NCBI GenBank assembly: GCA_964636675.1
Contig: CAZWUO010000001.1
Location: forward strand, 3,390 to 67,389
Reading direction: 5' to 3'
From: JALUUH01 sp964636675
Lineage (GTDB): Bacteria; Pseudomonadota; Gammaproteobacteria; S012-40
Length of the DNA stretch: 64,000 nucleotides
The notes below the pieces were generated by a model. That model was not told the DNA's origin, did no database searches, and was given only the letters and a program-made list of their open reading frames with translations. The translations under genes were made by a program, and so were the position numbers. Positions 18,543-26,365 of this stretch are shown piece by piece. Within the stretch, counting starts at the first letter, position 1, and each line of letters begins with the position of its first letter.

Positions 18543-20912
18543 GTGAAAAAAACTCTTTTTGTCCTCTTAGCATTGTTAACAATGTTTTATTCATTTCCTG
18601 CTCATTCGCTAGATCTGGGTAATATTCAGGTTAACAGTCTCATTAACCAGAGACTAGAAGCTAGCATAGCCTTAGTAGATGTTGACGAAGCACAGATTTC
18701 TCAGCTCGAAATCATGCTCGCTGAGGAAAATATCTTTAAACGTTTGGGGGTTGAGCGTAACAAACAGTTAGAGACCTTGGTTTTCGCCGTAAAACAAGAT
18801 GATAAACAACAATATTATATCGAAGTAAGCTCAAGTGATCCTATTTCAGTAGAGTTTTTGAATTTCCTTATAGAGATTAACTGGCCTGGGGGGCGCTTGC
18901 TGAGAGAATTTACCGCATTATTAGACCAGCCTATTTTTCTGGATGATCAAGCAAAGCAGGTTTCATCCCCCTCTACGGAGCGAGTTGTGTCGCAACAACG
19001 AGAAATACAAGCTGAGGATCACGAAAGTCATTCAAATGTGTTATCTGTTCCGAAATCAGAATCCAATCAAACACCCTTGTTATACGGTCCTGTTGAAAAA
19101 AATGAATCGCTTTGGAAAATCGCTGAAAAAATAATGCCTGAAGGGGTAACATTGGAGCAAATTATTTATGCGCTGTATTTAGAAAACCCGGAAGCCTTTT
19201 ATCGCCAAAACATGAATAATTTAAAAGAAGGTTCGGTTTTAAGATTGCAGAGTAGAAAGAGTATTACCGCAATCTCGCCAGATGATGCCTTGGCTATTAT
19301 GGCTAAGCATCACAATATATGGATGCAAGAAAAGCGCGAGCGACAAAATAGGAGAGCGTCGAACGGTGAAGCGATAGGGTTAAAAAATGAAACTAGCGAT
19401 GCTTCTTTATCTCGTGCGAAATTTAGTCTCGATAGGGAGGCTCGGTTATCATTACTGGTTCCAAATGGCGAGCGATTTTCTGATGCGAGCACGGATAATT
19501 CAAGACTGAATAATGCACGTCAGGAGCATTCGTTAGCGAGCGAAACCTTCGAGGCTGTAAAAAAAGAAAACCAAGTGTTGCAAAATCGACTGCAATCAAT
19601 CGAAGGGCAAGTGGTTTCTCTACGCAATTTAATCCAATTGAAAGATGAGCAGCTACGGCTATTGCAAGAAAACAAAAGTAAAAAATTCAATGACAATATT
19701 TCTAGTCTTGAGCTAGATATTGCATCCGATAATCAAAAACTGACAGTTTCAAATATTTCCGAAAAAGATAAATCCGTTGATTCCCTTTGGAGTGATCCCT
19801 TAGTACTGGGCACTGGTGTTGGTGTGATTGCTTTACTTGGATCGCTTATATTGCTTTTAAGAAGAGGTAAAAAAACTACTTTAAGCCGTGTTCCGAAAGT
19901 AGATGAACCGGATTCTGAAAATAATTTTGTAAACAAAGAACAAGTATTTACCGACAGTGATCGATCCGATATTTCGGATATGATTATTGGGCGACAATCA
20001 CAAGCGAAAAGTATAAATAATGATGACCAAGAAAAAAAGCTTGTTGCGGATGGCGACACTATTGAAGTGCCAGGGGGTTCTGATAATTATAGCGGGTCTT
20101 CTATTGATCCTATATCAGAAGCGGATGTATATATAGCATATGGTAAATACGATAAAGCCGTAATATTATTATCTGAAGCGATTACAGAGCGTCCAGAGAA
20201 TCACCAGTTAAAGCTAAAGTTATTAGAAGTCTATGCGGCAAGTAATAATAAAGAATTATTTATTGTAGCAGCTGAAGAGCTTTATGCTGCGTTAGGCGGT
20301 GATACTGCTAACATATTATGGAAACAAGCACTGAGTTTTGCAAAAAATATTTGTCCGGAGCATCCGTTGTTTAATAGTGCTGATAGTAGTGCTTCGGAAG
20401 AAAAAGATATTACCCCAGAAGCTTTCGACAATATTTCTGTTCCTGAATTTGATGTGCCTACAACAGATGAATCAAAAATTATGATTCAACCTGCAACAAA
20501 AATATTTGTTGATGAGGAACCGCAAGAGTCTAATCGAGTCACACCCGATAATTCCTCTGAAAGCTCGCCGGAAAAAATGCTGACCAAAGAAGAGCGAGCG
20601 AGCAAAGAAGATATACAGAGTTTGGCTGCGTCATTTTCCGCAGCAGAAGCGAAAACAGAAAGTACTTTGCATGATGGCATCTCTGATGTTTTCTCTGATC
20701 TCGGTTATCAGTCTGAATTTGGTTCTCAAGACATGGACGATGCATCTATGTTCTTGCTTGCAGATGAAGTAGGTACCAAATTGGATCTAGCACGCGCTTA
20801 TATAGAAATGGGTGATAAAACAGGTGCAAAAGAATTATTAAGTGAAGTAGAAGAAGAAGGAAATGAGCAACAACAGGTTGAAGCTAAGAAACTTATGGAG
20901 TATACGAGTTAG
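18543..20912 (+). CDS. fimV: FimV/HubP family polar peptidoglycan-binding protein
   Basis: The open frame reaches 18468. GTG 18543 is preferred because a clean signal peptide begins there (KKTLFVLLALLTMFYSF, cleavage near AHS) and GGGGG lies 8 nt upstream; ATG 18528 is an alternative. That gives 789 residues. Domains in order: the FimV N-terminal domain (SLINQRLEASIALVDV, INWPGGRLLREFTALLDQP), a LysM-like repeat (NESLWKIAEKIMP... LKEGSVLRLQ), a coiled coil (VLQNRLQSIEGQVVSLRNLI), one membrane helix (GTGVGVIALLGSLILLL), an acidic cytoplasmic part with a TPR-like stretch, and the C-terminal FimV_C box (TKLDLARAYIEMGDKTGAKE). FimV/HubP organises cell poles, type IV pili and flagella. The usual truA-trpF genes do not follow. 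Confidence 0.93.
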   Translation: MKKTLFVLLALLTMFYSFPAHSLDLGNIQVNSLINQRLEASIALVDVDEAQISQLEIMLAEENIFKRLGVERNKQLETLVFAVKQDDKQQYYIEVSSSDPISVEFLNFLIEINWPGGRLLREFTALLDQPIFLDDQAKQVSSPSTERVVSQQREIQAEDHESHSNVLSVPKSESNQTPLLYGPVEKNESLWKIAEKIMPEGVTLEQIIYALYLENPEAFYRQNMNNLKEGSVLRLQSRKSITAISPDDALAIMAKHHNIWMQEKRERQNRRASNGEAIGLKNETSDASLSRAKFSLDREARLSLLVPNGERFSDASTDNSRLNNARQEHSLASETFEAVKKENQVLQNRLQSIEGQVVSLRNLIQLKDEQLRLLQENKSKKFNDNISSLELDIASDNQKLTVSNISEKDKSVDSLWSDPLVLGTGVGVIALLGSLILLLRRGKKTTLSRVPKVDEPDSENNFVNKEQVFTDSDRSDISDMIIGRQSQAKSINNDDQEKKLVADGDTIEVPGGSDNYSGSSIDPISEADVYIAYGKYDKAVILLSEAITERPENHQLKLKLLEVYAASNNKELFIVAAEELYAALGGDTANILWKQALSFAKNICPEHPLFNSADSSASEEKDITPEAFDNISVPEFDVPTTDESKIMIQPATKIFVDEEPQESNRVTPDNSSESSPEKMLTKEERASKEDIQSLAASFSAAEAKTESTLHDGISDVFSDLGYQSEFGSQDMDDASMFLLADEVGTKLDLARAYIEMGDKTGAKELLSEVEEEGNEQQQVEAKKLMEYTS

Positions 20913-20967
20913 CTAAGGAATGAAGAAGGTGTGCAATAAAACCGGAGTTTCGCGCGCTATGGGTATA

Positions 20968-21627
20968 TTACCTCGCAAAAACTGAAGATGCGTATTTAGA
21001 ATGAGTTTTAATGTAGTTATGGAATTTTAAATTAAAGTCGTTTCTCGCTGAATTTATCACAGAAGGTCTTGCAATAAGTGCTTTAGACCAAGATTGCAAA
21101 TTTGGCAAGTTCTTTAAAAAACCAAGGTGACTTCTTGATTCCATTAGACGAAGCCGTAAAAAAAACGGCGCGATAGCGGCATCTATTAACGAAAAATGAT
21201 TACCATTGAAAAAAGGTTTTTTTAATGTGTGTTTTTCTAGATTTTTTAGGTCTTGTATTAACAGTTGAAGATATTTTTTAAAGTCATCCTCGGTATTTGC
21301 GATTGATAATAAAATTTGTATTTCTATTAAGTCGGAAGAAAAGTGAATCCATGATCGATTAATGGCTTTTTCCAAAGAATCGGTCGGGTGCATAGAAGGC
21401 GAAATAATTTCGTCGAGATATTCGTTTATGACAGAAGATTCAAATAAAATACCCCCATTATGTTTTAGTATTGGGACCTTTGCAGAAGGGGTTATATCCA
21501 AAAACCACTTAGGGGGCTTTTCTAGGTCAATGTAAGTGATGTCGTAATCAATTTTTTTTTCTAATAATGTAATTACAGAGCGTTGCACAAATGGGCATAA
21601 GTCATTACTCATAAGTTCTGGCTTCAT
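20968..21627 (-). CDS. Glutathione S-transferase family protein
   Basis: 219 residues from ATG 21627; a GTG at 21642 would add five. The N-terminal thioredoxin-like domain carries SNDLCPFVQRSVITLLEKK, where the single active-site-type cysteine (CPFV) resembles omega/DHAR-like GSTs rather than CxxC proteins. It continues with PPKWFLDITPSAKVPIL and the glutathione-contacting FESSVINEYL. The C-terminal helical domain has FNGNHFSLIDAAIAPF, the canonical N-capping box. A role in thiol redox chemistry or conjugation is expected; the substrate is unknown. SspA is a distant alternative, but this protein keeps catalytic-type residues. It converges on fimV. Confidence 0.8.
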   Translation of the reverse strand: MKPELMSNDLCPFVQRSVITLLEKKIDYDITYIDLEKPPKWFLDITPSAKVPILKHNGGILFESSVINEYLDEIISPSMHPTDSLEKAINRSWIHFSSDLIEIQILLSIANTEDDFKKYLQLLIQDLKNLEKHTLKKPFFNGNHFSLIDAAIAPFFLRLRLMESRSHLGFLKNLPNLQSWSKALIARPSVINSARNDFNLKFHNYIKTHSKYASSVFAR

Positions 21628-21752
21628 TATAAAATTATCCACAGTAAAGACTTAATTAGAAATCAAACTTGGACTCTAATATATCAGTAAATAATAAACA
21701 TATAAAGTGTAAGAGCATTATCCGCTGCTGTTTACTCCGGTATTCTTTCTCG

Positions 21753-21891
21753 GTTCAACCTAGAATCCGCAGTTGGACGACATGCAGAGTGCGCTCATCC
21801 TCTGGGTGAATTCGACAAACAAGCTCATTCGTTTTCTCATCCATCGCTTAACGATACCTCATAGCGGTCAACTGCGGAATCTAGGTTCAAC
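21753..21891. repeat. Dispersed repeat family, complete copy (copy 3), MITE-like
   Basis: 139 bp bounded by 23 bp terminal inverted repeats with two mismatches. The inner 19 bp are AACCTAGAATCCGCAGTTG on the left, and the complement of CAACTGCGGAATCTAGGTT on the right. The interior has no ORF. It shares CGCTCATCCTCTG, GAATTCGACAAAC, CTCATTCGTTTT and CGCTTAACGATACCTCAT with the other copies. No clear target duplication was seen. Confidence 0.8.
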
Positions 21892-21948
21892 GTTAATCCT
21901 AGTAATTACACTACTTCAGAACTATCGCGCTGAATATTTTTTGTCTTT

Positions 21949-22551
21949 TTAGTATGCGTTGCTAGTAATTGCCAGTTTAAGTTCAGAAAAATTCGTTGCA
22001 CGAGAAGAAAATTCGATTTTTCTTTGACACCTATTATTGATATGTGAAGTTGAAAAAATACCACGTATGAAGTCGGTATGGGTGTTTTCTAGATGCTCTA
22101 CAACTAATAAATGTTGCCTGTTGATATGGCGAATTGTTTCGATAATATCTCCTACGCAGGCTTTTTCCACATCTTTCATATGCAATACATCAAGTCGTTT
22201 TTTTGGCGTCATTATTTCTTGTACCATAATCTCATCACGTGATCCTCCATGTTCCGTTAAATACTGAATTGGTTTTTCTCCTAAAATATCAGTCGTTGTA
22301 ATTAAGCCCAACAAGTTGTCAAATTGATCAAGCACAAACAGTAACCTTACGCCGTGAGCAATCATTGTCATATTGGCTTTATCGATAGTATCTGTAGGGG
22401 AAATAATACGGATAATAACAGAGTGTAAGTCCGTCATTACCTTGGTAGCAGGATCATTCAAACTGACTATTGAATTATCTAACTTGCCAGACTTAAAAGC
22501 AGCATTAGAAGAAATAAGAAAACTTGACAGCTCTTTAAATTGATTAGCCAT
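21949..22551 (-). CDS. CBS-domain pair protein
   Basis: 200 residues from ATG 22551, which has AGGAGG 8 nt upstream; an in-frame GTG at 22560 is inside the ribosome site region. Two CBS modules can be seen: ATKVMTDLHSVIIRIISPTD... LLFVLDQFDNLLGLITTTDIL (residues ~35-95) and VQEIMTPKKRLDVLHMKDV... HLLVVEHLENTHTDFIRGIFS (~105-170). CBS pairs bind adenine nucleotides and usually regulate another domain. This protein has no other domain, so it probably works as a stand-alone sensor or partner. Close homologues are commonly annotated only as CBS domain proteins. Confidence 0.85.
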   Translation of the reverse strand: MANQFKELSSFLISSNAAFKSGKLDNSIVSLNDPATKVMTDLHSVIIRIISPTDTIDKANMTMIAHGVRLLFVLDQFDNLLGLITTTDILGEKPIQYLTEHGGSRDEIMVQEIMTPKKRLDVLHMKDVEKACVGDIIETIRHINRQHLLVVEHLENTHTDFIRGIFSTSHINNRCQRKIEFSSRATNFSELKLAITSNAY

Positions 22552-22639
22552 ACTGAGCACCTCCTTTAAACTGGGTATTGTTTAACAGTAGACCGATTTT
22601 TCTGAAAGTTCCAGTGCCTAGGTGATGACGGAGGGATAG

Positions 22640-22860
22640 TTGGATTTGAGCCAATTCTTTGGCATGCGCCATCTTAGGATTTGGATGTTTTCCTGCAAAG
22701 TCTTCTTATCGGTTCTGCGTTAATTATTGACAATTCCGGCCCCCCCGGCCAATTAACGAGTATTTCACGCGCATAAGGGCCTGTAATAGCGTGCATTGCA
22801 TCAAAAAGTATTGAAATGGACTTATTAGTCATTAAGATGTTGTTCAAGACCTGATGTGTC
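22640..22860 (-). pseudogene. Decayed phosphoglucomutase fragment
   Basis: Reading the minus strand, one frame from about 22832 gives FDAMHAITGPYAREIL, a hallmark block of PGM1-type phosphoglucomutases (family form FDAMHAVTGPYA). After about 20 more residues a frameshift near 22710 continues as EDFAGKHPNPKMAHAKEL, matching the next family block (EDFGGGHPDPN). Nothing recognisable of the rest of the ~540-residue enzyme is present. It lies in the otherwise gene-free stretch between the CBS gene and htpG. Confidence 0.7.
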
Positions 22861-22975
22861 TGGCTTTTGATCGGTAGTAGGGTTTGTTTTAATATTATTA
22901 ATCTTCATGTGAGGTGTCCATTGGAATGCCAAGTAATATTTACATTTACATCTGCCACTAAATTCGAGTTAAAGG

Positions 22976-23005
22976 CATTGAAATAAAGAAGAAAAGCCCC
23001 ACCTT
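22976..23005 (+). promoter_or_regulatory. Predicted heat-shock (sigma-32) promoter of htpG
   Basis: CATTGAAA (22976-22983), a 13 bp spacer, then CCCCACCTT (22997-23005). This matches the sigma-32 pattern CTTGAAA / CCCCAT-T with normal spacing, ~145 bp before the htpG start. Confidence 0.55.
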
Positions 23006-23150
23006 ACAAGCTAATATCAGAGAGTTTATCAGAGATAGTGGCTTAATAAGCAATTAAGATGTTAGAAACAGAGGCTATTTTATTGATTTAACAGAAGATT
23101 ACAGAATTTTTAATAGGTAAGAGATTAACATATCGCAAGAGGAGAACAGA

Positions 23151-25091
23151 GTGACAACAGTAGAAACCAATACAGAGACTAGCGTTGAGAGCAACGCAGA
23201 AACACACAAAGAAACAATGAGCTTCCAAACAGAAGTTAAGCAATTACTTCAGTTAATGATTAATTCGTTGTACTCAAATAAAGAGATATTTTTAAGAGAA
23301 CTGATTTCAAACGCATCCGATGCTTGTGACAAGCTGCGTTTTAATGGGCTTACCGATGACGCTTTATATGAGGGTGACAATGATTTACAAATACATGTCA
23401 GCTTTAACAAAGATGAAAAGACCTTAACCATTTCAGACAATGGTATTGGGATGACGCGCGAAGAAGTCATTAGTAATATCGGTACTATCGCAAAATCTGG
23501 AACAAAACAATTTTTTGATGCTTTAACGGGAGACCAAGCAAAAGATGCTCAGCTTATTGGTCAATTTGGAGTGGGTTTTTATTCCTCGTTTATCGTCGCT
23601 GAAAAAGTAACAGTGATAACCCGGCGCGCAGGTTTAGGCATTGAACATGGAGTATGTTGGGAGTCTAGCGGTGAAGGCGAGTTTTCGTTGGAAACAGTTG
23701 AGAAGAAATCCCGTGGTACTGACGTTATTTTAACTCTGAAAGCAGACGAAGATGAGTTTCTTGATAATTTTCGCTTGAAATCAATTATTCGCAAATACTC
23801 GGATCATATCGCTTTACCGATTTTGATGGAAAGTGATGATGAGGAAAAGAAAGGCGAAGATGAGCGTGTAAATCAAGCTTCCGCGCTGTGGACTAGGCCC
23901 AAAAATGAAATTACTGACGAAGAATATACCGAATTTTATAAGCATGTATCACATGATTTTGAAGAGCCATTAGCCAATATTCATACCTCTGTTGAAGGCA
24001 AACACTCGTATAAATCACTTTTTTTCATACCTAAACGTGCACCTTTTGATTTATGGGATAGAGAGCGTAAGCAAGGAATCAAACTTTATGTTAAACGGGT
24101 ATTCATCATGGATGATGCTCAGCATATTTTGCCAGAATACTTGCGCTTTGTTAAAGGCATTGTCGACTCCGATGACTTACCATTAAATATTTCTCGAGAA
24201 ATTTTACAAAAAAATCGTCATATTGATGTAATTCGTGGAGCATCCATTAAGAAAATTTTGGGTTTAATGGAAGGCATTGCTAAAAATGACAAAGAAAAAT
24301 ATGAGATCTTGTGGGAACAGTTTGGCAATGTGTTAAAAGAAGGGCCTGCAGAAGATTTTGCGAATAAAGAAAGAATTGCGAAATTACTTCGTTTTGCTTC
24401 CACGCATAATAATGCGGAAAAACAAAACGTATCCTTAGAAGAATATGTCGCAAGAATGAATGATCAGCAAGAAGCTATTTATTATATTTCTGCTGATAAT
24501 TATACTTCGGCGAAGAACAGTCCGCACCTTGAGGTTTTTAAGAAAAATAACATAGAAGTTCTGCTTCTCGTTGATCGTGTTGACGAGTGGCTAATGAATC
24601 ATCTGACCGAGTTTGATGGTAAAAAAATCCAATCAGTAGCAAAGGGTGATTTAAATCTTGGCAAAATTGAAGATGATGAAGCAATAAAAGAACAAGAAAA
24701 GGCGGCTGAGGAAATACAAGGACTGACTGAGCGAATGAAATCTGCACTCGGAGAAAAAGTAAAAGAAGTACGTATTACTCATCGCCTTACAGATTCCCCG
24801 TCTTGTTTAGTCGTAGAAGATGAAGATATGGCAGTAAATCTTCAACGCATGTTAAAAGCAGCTGGTCACGAAGTGCCAAGTAGTCAGCCAATCATGGAAA
24901 TTAATCCTCAGCATCCATTAGTTAAGCGAATCGATAAAGAAGTGGATGAGGATTTATTTAATGATTGGACATCCATTTTGTTTGATCAGGCAAATCTTGC
25001 AGAGGGTGGGCAGCTTGACGATCCAGCATCTTATGTTGCGAAGTTAAACGAGCTGTTGCTTCAGCTATCAACAGATCATGCGATAGAATAA
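23151..25091 (+). CDS. htpG: HSP90 family chaperone HtpG
   Basis: 646 residues, GTG start with GAGGAGA 6 nt upstream. It is an ATP-dependent cytosolic dimeric chaperone. The GHKL ATPase domain is intact: [52 protein letters not shown]. The middle domain has [12 protein letters not shown] and [13 protein letters not shown]. The C-terminal dimerisation domain has [19 protein letters not shown]. There is an N-terminal extension of ~20 threonine/glutamate-rich residues before the usual start. A heat-shock promoter precedes it and a bidirectional terminator follows. Confidence 0.97.
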   Translation: MTTVETNTETSVESNAETHKETMSFQTEVKQLLQLMINSLYSNKEIFLRELISNASDACDKLRFNGLTDDALYEGDNDLQIHVSFNKDEKTLTISDNGIGMTREEVISNIGTIAKSGTKQFFDALTGDQAKDAQLIGQFGVGFYSSFIVAEKVTVITRRAGLGIEHGVCWESSGEGEFSLETVEKKSRGTDVILTLKADEDEFLDNFRLKSIIRKYSDHIALPILMESDDEEKKGEDERVNQASALWTRPKNEITDEEYTEFYKHVSHDFEEPLANIHTSVEGKHSYKSLFFIPKRAPFDLWDRERKQGIKLYVKRVFIMDDAQHILPEYLRFVKGIVDSDDLPLNISREILQKNRHIDVIRGASIKKILGLMEGIAKNDKEKYEILWEQFGNVLKEGPAEDFANKERIAKLLRFASTHNNAEKQNVSLEEYVARMNDQQEAIYYISADNYTSAKNSPHLEVFKKNNIEVLLLVDRVDEWLMNHLTEFDGKKIQSVAKGDLNLGKIEDDEAIKEQEKAAEEIQGLTERMKSALGEKVKEVRITHRLTDSPSCLVVEDEDMAVNLQRMLKAAGHEVPSSQPIMEINPQHPLVKRIDKEVDEDLFNDWTSILFDQANLAEGGQLDDPASYVAKLNELLLQLSTDHAIE

Positions 25092-25167
25092 TTCGATGCG
25101 TAATATAGTGCAGGCACTGTGTATGCGGGTTGAAATAATGCGGAGTTTATAATAAAAAAAGGTAATA

Positions 25168-25199
25168 AAAAAAGGGTGGCTAATAAGCCACCCTTTTTT
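25168..25199. terminator. Bidirectional terminator between htpG and the 23-residue ORF
   Basis: A perfect 8 bp stem, GGGTGGCT / AGCCACCC, around an AATA loop has an A-run before it and a T-run after it, so it can end transcription from htpG (+) and from the tiny minus-strand gene. Confidence 0.9.
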
Positions 25200-25220
25200 G
25201 ATTCTGTTTATTCTTAACGC

Positions 25221-25292
25221 TTAAACAGAAGCCAAAGGTAGCAGTACGAAAAGTAATAGAGTACCGCCAAAAAAGATCAATGGAACTTGCAT
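25221..25292 (-). CDS. Tiny hydrophobic membrane peptide (23 residues)
   Basis: ATG at 25292 has an excellent AGAGGAG site 8 nt upstream; the stop is TAA at 25221-25223. The peptide begins MQVPLIFFGGTLLLFVLLP and is almost entirely one hydrophobic helix, with no charged residue. A predicted promoter lies at 25391-25419, a 5' leader hairpin (CTCCC TTT GGGAG) at about 25330-25345, and a strong terminator follows at 25168-25199. It resembles in size and composition type I toxin peptides or small membrane-complex subunits, but I recognise no family. Confidence 0.6.
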   Translation of the reverse strand: MQVPLIFFGGTLLLFVLLPLASV

Positions 25293-25390
25293 TATGTGAA
25301 CTCCTCTAAAAAGTAACATCCCAAATGCTCCCCTCCCAAAGGGAGCGCCCTGTAACTGTGAGCAATAACTCGAACAAATAATCAACATCT

Positions 25391-25419
25391 ATAATAAAGT
25401 TAATTACTTGAAGATGTAA
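25391..25419 (-). promoter_or_regulatory. Predicted promoter of the 23-residue ORF
   Basis: On the minus strand TTACAT (25419-25414), a 17 bp spacer, TATTAT (25396-25391), about 90 bp from the ATG. Confidence 0.4.
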
Positions 25420-25523
25420 CATAAACAAGTTTAATAATCTCTGCAAGCGTTATTTATAGAATCGCTTCTAAAGTGGTAATTATCATCAATATGAATTTGT
25501 CTCAGATCAGCTGAATAAAGACA

Positions 25524-25554
25524 TAAAAAAAGCCGGTATAAATACCGGCTTTTA
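25524..25554 (-). terminator. Terminator of the first 34-residue ORF
   Basis: Minus strand: AAAAGCCGGTA, TTTA loop, TACCGGCTTTTTTTA, a perfect stem with a T-run, 63 nt after the stop codon. A second perfect inverted repeat (CTCACGTA-N11-TACGTGAG, 25572-25598) lies in the same 3' leader. Confidence 0.9.
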
Positions 25555-25617
25555 AATCACGTGTATAATATCTCACGTAACGCGATGCAATACGTGAGTG
25601 AATATGTCGAGTGGATT

Positions 25618-25722
25618 TTAGCCCATCGCCATACCTAAGAACATAAGTCCAAAAGTTATTACTATAAGGAAAACCACGATTATCGTATCGTCTTGGCTTA
25701 CGTCAGTTCTTTGTTTTGCCAT
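25618..25722 (-). CDS. Tiny single-helix membrane protein, 34 residues (paralogue A)
   Basis: ATG 25722 with AGAGG 9 nt upstream; stop TAA at 25618-25620. A polar N-terminus (MAKQRTDVSQDD) precedes one hydrophobic helix (TIIVVFLIVITFGLMFLG) ending in AMG. It aligns without gaps to the ORF at 25989-26093, which has the same length: identical at Met1, D12-T13, V16-V17, L19, V21, T23, L26, G30 and M33 (11 of 34). It has its own predicted promoter (25757-25784) and terminator. I recognise no described family. Confidence 0.65.
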   Translation of the reverse strand: MAKQRTDVSQDDTIIVVFLIVITFGLMFLGMAMG

Positions 25723-25756
25723 TGGGTATACCTCTTTTATTCAAAATTGTTAGATA

Positions 25757-25784
25757 TTTATAAACTAAAACATTAATGTAGCAA
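25757..25784 (-). promoter_or_regulatory. Predicted promoter of the 34-residue ORF A
   Basis: Minus strand TTGCTA (25784-25779), 16 bp, TATAAA (25762-25757), about 35 bp upstream of the ATG. Confidence 0.45.
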
Positions 25785-25934
25785 GACAAACATTAGCAGC
25801 AGCAGGATTCGAACGCAAGCAGGCACCCATAGAATATTTATGGGTAAGGGATAAGGGCAGTTTATTAACTGCTTTCAATGGGGAAACTGGTTAAACTATG
25901 TTCTTTTCTATCTCTCCAATATATTAGCAAGAAT
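25785..25934. other. Structured gap between the two 34-residue genes
   Basis: No ORF with a ribosome site. Two perfect short hairpins occur: ACCCATA-N7-TATGGGT (about 25838-25859) and GCAGTT-TATT-AACTGC (about 25857-25872). They could be leader structures or part of an unannotated RNA. No clear independent promoter or U-run was found. Confidence 0.4.
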
Positions 25935-25970
25935 TGAATAATAAGAGGGTGCGGCAAATACACCCTCTTA
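25935..25970 (-). terminator. Terminator of the second 34-residue ORF
   Basis: Minus strand AAGAGGGTG, 9 nt loop, CACCCTCTT followed by ATTATT: a perfect 9 bp stem starting about 20 nt after the stop codon. Confidence 0.85.
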
Positions 25971-25988
25971 GTAAGGTATGCCCTAATC

Positions 25989-26093
25989 CTAGGCCATATT
26001 AACGCCAATAATACCTAATACAAGCGTCATAACAGCTAGATAAACTACAAACAATGTATCGTGGGTATGAATTAGACCGTCATTCTGGCTCAT
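25989..26093 (-). CDS. Tiny single-helix membrane protein, 34 residues (paralogue B)
   Basis: ATG 26093 with GAGGGG 8 nt upstream; stop TAG at 25989-25991. A polar N-terminus with two histidines (MSQNDGLIHTHD) precedes one hydrophobic helix (TLFVVYLAVMTLVLGIIG) ending VNMA. It has the same length as ORF A and shares the DT..VV.L.V.T..L...G..M pattern, so the two are probably duplicated genes. It has its own promoter (26149-26178) and terminator. The function is unknown. Confidence 0.65.
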   Translation of the reverse strand: MSQNDGLIHTHDTLFVVYLAVMTLVLGIIGVNMA

Positions 26094-26148
26094 GAGTGTT
26101 CCCCTCTATTTTATTAGTTAGCACGTGATTGCCATCAAAGGCGGATAA

Positions 26149-26178
26149 ACCATAGCAGTTTACTAATGTATAAATCAA
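26149..26178 (-). promoter_or_regulatory. Predicted promoter of the 34-residue ORF B
   Basis: Minus strand TTGATT (26178-26173), 18 bp, TATGGT (26154-26149), about 55 bp upstream of the ATG. Confidence 0.4.
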
Positions 26179-26365
26179 GTATTTTTTATAAAATATAATG
26201 TGTGATAAATGGTAACCCTATGATTTATGGATTATTGCAGGGGCATAGCAAATAGGTGCTTAGGTTTAACAAATGAGGAAATCATATAAACCAAGTATTT
26301 TGCTTATGTAATGACACTTTTGCCAGATAACATCTTCATCACCGCGGAGAGTGATTGGTTTTGTT

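Noticed and set aside
25805..25814. GTTCGAATCC on the minus strand, the T-loop signature of tRNAs
   Set aside because: No matching T-stem, anticodon arm or acceptor stem could be built from the flanks, so it is a chance match or an unrecognisable remnant rather than a tRNA gene.
25880..25940. 19-codon + strand frame starting ATGGGGAAACTGG
   Set aside because: No ribosome site and no terminator, and it overlaps the hairpin region between the two 34-residue genes.
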